A stretch of 11,859 bases of DNA, from positions 1-11,859 of the forward strand of contig DCUA01000204.1 in the NCBI GenBank assembly GCA_002329675.1, written 5' to 3'. This document shows, one piece after another, positions 6,284-11,859 of the stretch. The position numbers and the translations under genes are program-made. A model generated the notes under the pieces. It was not told the origin of the DNA. It did not search any database and saw only the letters and a program-made list of their open reading frames with translations. Positions within the stretch are counted from its first letter, which is position 1. Each line of letters opens with the position of its first letter. This DNA is from Firmicutes bacterium UBA1426 (lineage in GTDB: Bacteria > Bacillota > Clostridia > Peptostreptococcales > Anaerovoracaceae).

Positions 6284-9200
6284 TGTGTGGCAAATCCATC
6301 GCATTGGCTTGATAGACTTTTGGTATTATGATGACGAAGAGTTTTATTTTTTAGATGGAAGGCTTTTGCTGAGAGGTGCCAATGGATCTGGGAAATCAGT
6401 AACCATGCAGAGCTTCATCCCTCTTTTGCTGGATGGCAACAAAAGCCCGGCAAGATTGGACCCATTTGGAACCAACGCCAGGCAGATTGGCAACTATCTT
6501 TTAGAGGATAACGATGGAAGAGAAGAGCGGACAGGCTATCTCTACATGGAATTCAAGCGTGCCGATAGCGACACCTTCATAACCATTGGAATGGGGCTTA
6601 AAGCAACCAGGCGTACCAACAAAGTGGACTCCTGGTACTTTCTTATTTCCGACGGTCGAAGGATAGGGAAGGATTTTTATCTGTACAGAGAGGCTGACAG
6701 CAAAATTTGCCTTTCTAAAATAGAGCTTAGAAATAGAATTGGCGACGGCGGAACTGTACTTGAAGGACAGCGGGAGTACATGGAGCTTGTCAATAAGCAG
6801 CTCTTCGGTTTCGACACCATAGATGAGTATAAGGAGCTGATCAATCTCTTGATTCAGCTCAGAACACCGAAGCTGTCAAAGGATTTTAAACCCACGGTAA
6901 TCAATGAAATTCTGAGCAATTCCTTGCAATCTCTTTCGGAGGATGATCTGAGGCCTATGTCAGAGGCCGTTGAAAATATGGATATTCTGGAAGCGAATCT
7001 AGAGAACTTAAAAGGGAGCAAAAAAGCGGCGGACAGGATCATGTCCGTGTATGACCAATACAATAAAGTACTCCTCTACGAGAAAGCAAACCGCTACGTA
7101 AAAAGCGGCGAGCAACTGGAGACTCTGAGAGTTGACGCGGGCAGAAATGAAAAACAGCTGGCTGACCTGCAAGACCGGTTGACGGAGGGGGAGGCCCTTA
7201 AAGCGCACCTGGAAGAGGAGCATAAGGTACTGGAAGAGCAGAAGAAAAATTTAGAGAAAAATGATGCAGTAGCCATGAAAGAAGAGCAACTTCGCCTTAC
7301 AGAAGAAATAAAGCAAGCAATGGCTGAACTTAAAAACCAAGAAACACGGTACGAGGAAAAAAACCAAAAAAGACTGGAAACTGCCGCCAAACACCGGGAC
7401 AAGCTAGAGGAAAGCCAGCAGCATAAATCAAAGATGGAAAAGCGAAGGGTCTCCATGGAAGAGGCAATCGAAAACATTACCTTTGATGAACATTTCTTTA
7501 TGGCGGACGAGCTGAGGGCAAAAATAGATATGCCTTACAACTTCCATATGGTGCAGCAGATGGCCAATGTCTTAGAAGCAGATATTGAAAAGGGCCTTGA
7601 TGAATTAAAAGAAGAGGAGCGCATTGGAAGACAGCACGACGAGGCCCTATCCAACCTGGATGACCTGAGAAAGGAAAGGCATCGGTTGGAAAGGGAAGGA
7701 GTCATTTACGAAAACCAATTGCTTGAGATCAAAGGAGAACTGATCGAAAAGCTTCACAAATGGAACAGACAAAATGCAGAGCTCGTTCTATCACCTGAGC
7801 AAACTCAGGATATTTCAAGATGGATCGACAACTACAATCAGGATTCCGATTTTTCAGAGATAAAAGATGAGGTAAGGCAGGAAAAAAATAGAAGGGAAGA
7901 CATCCGAAACAAGGAAAAGCACTCCCTGGAAAACCGGAGGGATTTACTGCAGATAAAGATAGATGACAAGCAGGATGAACTTCTGAACTGGGAATCAAAT
8001 GAGGATCCGGAACCCCACCGCGACCCTGCTGTGCTACGCAACAGACAGCTTTTGGATGAAAAACACATCCCATACAAGCCTTTTTATAAACTTATCGATT
8101 TCAATAAAAACATGACGGAGGAGCAGTCTGACCGGATTGAAGAATCCTTGTTGCAGATGGGCATATTGGATGCACTCATCATACCGGAGAACTACAAGAA
8201 AGAAGTTTTAAATGTTGATAAGGGACTGTGTGACCGCTATATCTTCTGTGATCCCGAGGATATGAAGGAAAGTATTTCCTCCATGCTAACCATAGATCAG
8301 GACGAATACGACCTTGTATTATATCAACAGATTACCGACCTGCTAAACGCCGTGGGCACCATGGAAGGGACGGGAAGCTTCATAGATTTACAGGGCAACT
8401 ATGGGTTAGGCATTTTAAAAGGAACCATTACAAAGGAATACAAGGCAAAATATATTGGCGTAAAGACCCGCCAATTATTTCGGCAACAAACGATCCTGCA
8501 GCTAAAATCAGAGCTGGAAGACTTGTCTGCGGAAATGAATCGTCTCTATGAACAAATAGTAGCAGTCTCCAAGCAGATTACCTTGCTAAACCAGGAACTG
8601 AGCACTTTCCCGTCAGGGGAAGATCTGAAAACCGCACTGAAGGACCTGACGGATAATGGTGAAAAACTCGGTAAGCAGATAGAAACAGTGCAAGCCGGAG
8701 AGATCAAGGCAACAGAACTTCAACGGCAGAGAAGCGAAATAAAAAACAAGATTCTTGCTCTGACAAAAAAGGTAAATCTCGTAGCTGATATTCCTGTATT
8801 TATAGAGGCCAGGGTAGCCGTAAAAGAATACAAGAGTCTGCTAGGGGACTTGATTATCCTCCATAGCCGCTATCTGCAGGCTCAGGAGCTTGTGAACAAT
8901 TTGAGTGAAAAGCTGGAAGACATAGATGGAGATTTGGACGGAATCCTATATGACAAAACTAAAATAGAGCGCAGGCTAAGTGAAGAGCAAAAGAAACTCA
9001 TCAAATGTAATGAACAGCTTTCCTTGTCCGATTACGAGGAAATAAAACAACAGCTGGACCACTGCCTGGCCAGATTAATGGAGATACCCCAAGAGAAAGA
9101 AAAGACAGTAGTGCTTATTACGGATACCAAAAGCAAAATCGTGCAGTTAGAAAAGGAAATTGGACAGAAACAGGAAGAAATAAGGCTCACCCAAGATTTG

Positions 9201-10385
9201 CACCAATACCTAAAGAAGGGTTTTGAGGCAGAATACCAGCTAAATTATCTAAATTTTGACTTTGAAGAGGAAGATAATTGGGAAAGGCAACGGCTGGCAA
9301 TTGCTGTATGCACCGAGCTTCAAAAGTCTCTTCCGGATAAGACCAAGGAGGATTTACACGGTGCGCTGCAAGGTAAATACTATGAAAACAGGCCGGAACT
9401 AGTAGAGTACAGCTTAGCACTAACGGAGATCTTCGTTGAGCAACAGGAGGAAGATGACTTTGCACTCGAAGAATTGCCATCCTTCAAGCGAACGGATATT
9501 GTAGGTAAATTCCGAGGAAAACAGATAAAATTTCATGAGCTGCTAAGAAAACTTGAAGAGGATATTCTGGACCAGGAGCATCTGTTGGGGGAGAGGGATC
9601 GGGAGCTTTTTGAAGAGATTTTAGCCAACACCATCAGCAAAAAAATAAGAAACCGAATTTACAACAGCGAAAACTGGGTCAAAAAAATGAACAAGTTGAT
9701 GGAATCCATGAACACCTCCAGCGGACTGACCCTGAGCTTGGCATGGAAAAGCAAGCGGGCAGAACAGGAAGAACAGCTGGACACAAGGGAACTAGTAGAG
9801 CTTCTAAAAAGAGATGCAGAAATAATGAGGGATGAGGAATTCAAGAAGCTCTCAGAGCACTTCAGATCCAAAATACAAGAAGCCAGGAAAGTCCTGGCAG
9901 ACTCTGACCGGACAAAGACCTTCCATCTCATTATCAAGGAAGTTTTGGACTATAGAAAATGGTTTGAATTTCAGCTATATTATAGGAAGACAGGAGAGGA
10001 CAGAAAGGAATTGACCGATCGTACCTTCAACGCTTTTAGCGGAGGGGAGAAGGCCATTACCATGTATGTTCCTCTGTTTTCAGCGGTGGTTGCAAAGTAT
10101 GCAGGCGCCAGAGCGGAAGCGCCAAAGCTCATATCTTTGGATGAAGCTTTTGCAGGAGTTGATGAGAACAATATTAACGACTTATTCCGCATGCTGGTGG
10201 AGCTTGAATTCAATTTCATCATCAACTCTCAAATTTTGTGGGGGGATTATGAAACAGTGCCTAAGCTGGCCATCTACCAACTGCTCAGGCCGGAGAATGC
10301 CAAATTTGTTACGGTGATTCCCTATGCATGGAATGGATTTATCAAAAAGGCCATGGTAAGGCCGGGTGAACTGGATGAAGGATAG
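6273..10385 (+). CDS. jetC: Wadjet type II JetC, SMC-like ATPase (TIGR02680)
   Basis: JetC is the MukB-like SMC motor of Wadjet; ATP-driven dimers extrude DNA loops on JetA/JetB scaffolds. The 1370-residue protein has the full SMC layout. The N-terminal head carries Walker A GANGSGKS at 35-42, followed by SVTMQSFIPLLLDG. A long charged coiled coil rich in E, K, L and Q runs from about 255 to 560. A hinge-like region follows at about 570-740, with the family stretch around YKPFYKLIDF (near 600) and MGILDALIIPE (near 630). A returning coiled coil runs from about 740 to 1020. The C-terminal head has the ABC signature FSGGEKA (1255-1261) and Walker B LISLDEAF with Asp1290 and the catalytic Glu1291, then the D-loop GVDENN. 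All ATPase residues are present, so the gene looks functional. GAGGGG (6258-6263) serves the ATG at 6273; the gene overlaps jetB and jetD by 11 nt each. Confidence 0.95.
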   Translation: MLNSVWQIHRIGLIDFWYYDDEEFYFLDGRLLLRGANGSGKSVTMQSFIPLLLDGNKSPARLDPFGTNARQIGNYLLEDNDGREERTGYLYMEFKRADSDTFITIGMGLKATRRTNKVDSWYFLISDGRRIGKDFYLYREADSKICLSKIELRNRIGDGGTVLEGQREYMELVNKQLFGFDTIDEYKELINLLIQLRTPKLSKDFKPTVINEILSNSLQSLSEDDLRPMSEAVENMDILEANLENLKGSKKAADRIMSVYDQYNKVLLYEKANRYVKSGEQLETLRVDAGRNEKQLADLQDRLTEGEALKAHLEEEHKVLEEQKKNLEKNDAVAMKEEQLRLTEEIKQAMAELKNQETRYEEKNQKRLETAAKHRDKLEESQQHKSKMEKRRVSMEEAIENITFDEHFFMADELRAKIDMPYNFHMVQQMANVLEADIEKGLDELKEEERIGRQHDEALSNLDDLRKERHRLEREGVIYENQLLEIKGELIEKLHKWNRQNAELVLSPEQTQDISRWIDNYNQDSDFSEIKDEVRQEKNRREDIRNKEKHSLENRRDLLQIKIDDKQDELLNWESNEDPEPHRDPAVLRNRQLLDEKHIPYKPFYKLIDFNKNMTEEQSDRIEESLLQMGILDALIIPENYKKEVLNVDKGLCDRYIFCDPEDMKESISSMLTIDQDEYDLVLYQQITDLLNAVGTMEGTGSFIDLQGNYGLGILKGTITKEYKAKYIGVKTRQLFRQQTILQLKSELEDLSAEMNRLYEQIVAVSKQITLLNQELSTFPSGEDLKTALKDLTDNGEKLGKQIETVQAGEIKATELQRQRSEIKNKILALTKKVNLVADIPVFIEARVAVKEYKSLLGDLIILHSRYLQAQELVNNLSEKLEDIDGDLDGILYDKTKIERRLSEEQKKLIKCNEQLSLSDYEEIKQQLDHCLARLMEIPQEKEKTVVLITDTKSKIVQLEKEIGQKQEEIRLTQDLHQYLKKGFEAEYQLNYLNFDFEEEDNWERQRLAIAVCTELQKSLPDKTKEDLHGALQGKYYENRPELVEYSLALTEIFVEQQEEDDFALEELPSFKRTDIVGKFRGKQIKFHELLRKLEEDILDQEHLLGERDRELFEEILANTISKKIRNRIYNSENWVKKMNKLMESMNTSSGLTLSLAWKSKRAEQEEQLDTRELVELLKRDAEIMRDEEFKKLSEHFRSKIQEARKVLADSDRTKTFHLIIKEVLDYRKWFEFQLYYRKTGEDRKELTDRTFNAFSGGEKAITMYVPLFSAVVAKYAGARAEAPKLISLDEAFAGVDENNINDLFRMLVELEFNFIINSQILWGDYETVPKLAIYQLLRPENAKFVTVIPYAWNGFIKKAMVRPGELDEG

Positions 10386-11670
10386 GATAGCGGAATGCGT
10401 TGACTATTTTAAGAACCGAAAAGGCTTTCACCGCCTTCTATCCGGTGTGCGTGATAAATACGTTTCTTTGGGATACATGGGCGGTAGCGTAAGGCTGAGC
10501 AACCTTTCTTCGGAAGAAAAAGCCGCGCTGACCGGATTCTTAAAAAAAGATTATACCCATCAAAAATCTGCAACCATAAGAATAGACAGTATAGAAACCG
10601 CAATCGATCAAAGTAAATTTAAGGGGCTTTCCCTGCAACAAATAGTTGAGGGATATTTTCGTGAGAGCTTGTCCACCAGAAAAGAGGAAATAAACAGACA
10701 GCAAAGCCAATGGGAGGAGTACTTCAATGAATTTCTTCAGGCTGATGATAGGGGTGCGGATTGGCTGCGGCGGGTACTAGAGGGAAAGCTACCCCCATAC
10801 AGGCTCATCCTCAGAAAATATAATGGGGAGAAAGAGCAACTGAACAGATTGCTGAAAGTAATTCTACCGGCCCTCAGCCAATTGCCGGTATTTTCGGGAA
10901 GAACAGAACGGCTTGCTGTTTTCGCAGCGCAAATCAGCGGGAATCCACATTTCCTGGACCAAGGCAGTGAGGCGGATCGGTTGTTTACTTATGGAATCTA
11001 CCATGTCCTGAACTTAACGGCCCCGGACAACTTGAGAGCAGAAAGAAAAGCTGAAATTCTATACGAAGCCGGGCTTATGATAGATGAGATCTCCAATTTC
11101 ACCGTGAGCTATGGCCTTGAGGCAATCACCAGAGAAGGAGAGGTTCATAGGGGGTTCCAGGAGTTCAAGAAAATGCAAGAGCCACTACAGGTATCTCTGG
11201 CAAATTTAAGCGATATCTCCGCTATAAAAGCAGAAGATGACAGGGTTTATGTAGTAGAAAACCCTGCCATATTTTCAGGCATATTAGACTCCATTCCCGG
11301 TGTAATGAAAGATAGAGTTTCCCTCTTATGCTCCAATGGCCAACCCCGTCTGGCCACCATAGTCACCCTGGATTTGCTTGTAAAAAGTCGCACAAAAATT
11401 TATTATGCAGGCGACTTTGACCCGGAAGGCCTCCTGATTGCAGACAGGCTAAAAAACCGATATGGGGATAAGCTAGAATTTTGGCGATTTGATAAAGAAG
11501 ATTATACCTTGGCGAAATCAAAAAAGCCCATCTCTGCAGTCAGCCTGCAAAAATTGAAAAGGCTAATTTCTCCAGATTTAAGGGATCTGGCTAGCTGCTT
11601 GGAGATGGATCAAAGAGCAGGTTATCAGGAGAATATATTGGAACTTTATATTAGGGATTTGGACGTCTAA
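10375..11670 (+). CDS. jetD: Wadjet type II JetD, Toprim nuclease (DUF2399/TIGR02679)
   Basis: JetD is the endonuclease of Wadjet; in studied systems it cuts small circular DNA once JetABC loop extrusion has stalled. The 431-residue protein has an N-terminal helical/winged-helix part with the family opening (CVDYFKNRKGFHRLLSGVRDKY, from about residue 8) and a C-terminal Toprim domain related to the topoisomerase VI A subunit. The Toprim glutamate is Glu295 in VVENPAIF; the LCSNGQP turn is at 318-324; and the metal-binding pair is Asp347/Asp349 in YAGDFDPEG. The catalytic set is intact. The frame also allows a GTG at 10366, but the ATG at 10375 produces an 11-nt overlap with jetC, the same as at the jetB/jetC junction, so I prefer it. 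No terminator follows; the next gene converges on it after 10 nt. Confidence 0.93.
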   Translation: MKDRIAECVDYFKNRKGFHRLLSGVRDKYVSLGYMGGSVRLSNLSSEEKAALTGFLKKDYTHQKSATIRIDSIETAIDQSKFKGLSLQQIVEGYFRESLSTRKEEINRQQSQWEEYFNEFLQADDRGADWLRRVLEGKLPPYRLILRKYNGEKEQLNRLLKVILPALSQLPVFSGRTERLAVFAAQISGNPHFLDQGSEADRLFTYGIYHVLNLTAPDNLRAERKAEILYEAGLMIDEISNFTVSYGLEAITREGEVHRGFQEFKKMQEPLQVSLANLSDISAIKAEDDRVYVVENPAIFSGILDSIPGVMKDRVSLLCSNGQPRLATIVTLDLLVKSRTKIYYAGDFDPEGLLIADRLKNRYGDKLEFWRFDKEDYTLAKSKKPISAVSLQKLKRLISPDLRDLASCLEMDQRAGYQENILELYIRDLDV

Positions 11671-11680
11671 TGATTGACTC

Positions 11681-11859
11681 TTATTCTGATGCTTCTTCCT
11701 CCGGAACATCTCCAAACAAGATGCCCTCATATCCTCGGGCTCCAGCCAGCCTTCTTGCTCGCCGGATTTTCTGCCCTTTACAAGCCCTTTTATGTGAGTC
11801 TCCGCTGTGATTCTCAGTAACAAATCGCAGTTTTATATCTTCGATGGCAAGCAGGAATG
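11681..11859 (-). CDS. C-terminal end of an unrecognised convergent gene (partial)
   Basis: On the - strand a frame is open from the right edge of the window to a TAA at 11681-11683, giving 58 residues without a start. The visible part begins FLLAIEDIKLRFVTEN, passes through a basic stretch (CKGQKIRRARRLAGARGYEG) and ends GDVPEEEASE. The basic helix followed by an acidic tail looks like a genuine protein end, and its stop lies 10 nt beyond that of jetD, a normal tail-to-tail spacing. The family is not recognisable from this fragment; 58 open codons is only modest evidence. An overlapping - strand frame (11578-11823) runs well into jetD and is less likely to be the real gene. Confidence 0.45.
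   Translation of the reverse strand, partial: FLLAIEDIKLRFVTENHSGDSHKRACKGQKIRRARRLAGARGYEGILFGDVPEEEASE

Noticed and set aside
11578..11823. 81-codon - strand frame overlapping the end of jetD
   Set aside because: It overlaps nearly 100 nt of the conserved jetD C-terminus; the neighbouring frame ending at 11681 gives a more natural convergent gene end.

Overview
The window reads as chromosomal DNA from a low-to-mid-GC Gram-positive bacterium of the Bacillota, most likely a clostridial (Eubacteriales) lineage. The grounds are the compact tsaE-tsaB-rimI-tsaD order, strong Shine-Dalgarno sites (for example TAAGGAGG before the small gene at 1868), frequent short gene overlaps, and the protein family variants present. 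The species cannot be named from this sequence.

Region 1 (1-3279) is a housekeeping cluster on the + strand. It holds tsaE, tsaB, rimI, a small cysteine-containing gene and tsaD. TsaB, TsaD and TsaE together transfer the threonylcarbamoyl group onto A37 of ANN-decoding tRNAs (t6A); the fourth partner, TsaC/Sua5, is not in the window. RimI is the GNAT acetyltransferase that commonly travels with tsaB. Two non-coding elements interrupt this region. A 33-bp-period palindromic repeat (1254-1322) has been absorbed in frame into the 3' end of tsaB. A 120-nt element with complementary 15-nt ends (2105-2224) lies between the small gene and tsaD.

Region 2 (3280-3604) is a 325-nt non-coding junction. 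It contains inverted and direct repeats, including a perfect 10-bp inverted repeat at 3488-3518. It probably carries the control region of the next operon, although no promoter can be called firmly.

Region 3 (3605-11670) is a complete four-gene operon that I identify as a type II Wadjet anti-plasmid defence system, jetA-jetB-jetC-jetD. JetA is a kleisin-like protein (DUF2397/TIGR02677), JetB is KITE-like (DUF2398/TIGR02678), JetC is an SMC-like ATPase (TIGR02680) and JetD is a Toprim nuclease (DUF2399/TIGR02679). All visible catalytic motifs are intact. By analogy with studied Wadjets, JetABC should extrude DNA loops and JetD should cut small circular DNA. The jetB/jetC and jetC/jetD junctions both overlap by exactly 11 nt. 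The operon is visibly richer in A and in AAA/ATA/AGA codons than the tsa cluster, consistent with acquisition next to a conserved housekeeping locus.

Region 4 (11671-11859) holds the C-terminal end of an unrecognised reading frame on the - strand, which converges on jetD and runs off the window.

Wadjet type II is a known system. The less usual observations are the repeat-derived tail of TsaB, the structured element before tsaD, and the repeat-rich junction upstream of jetA.
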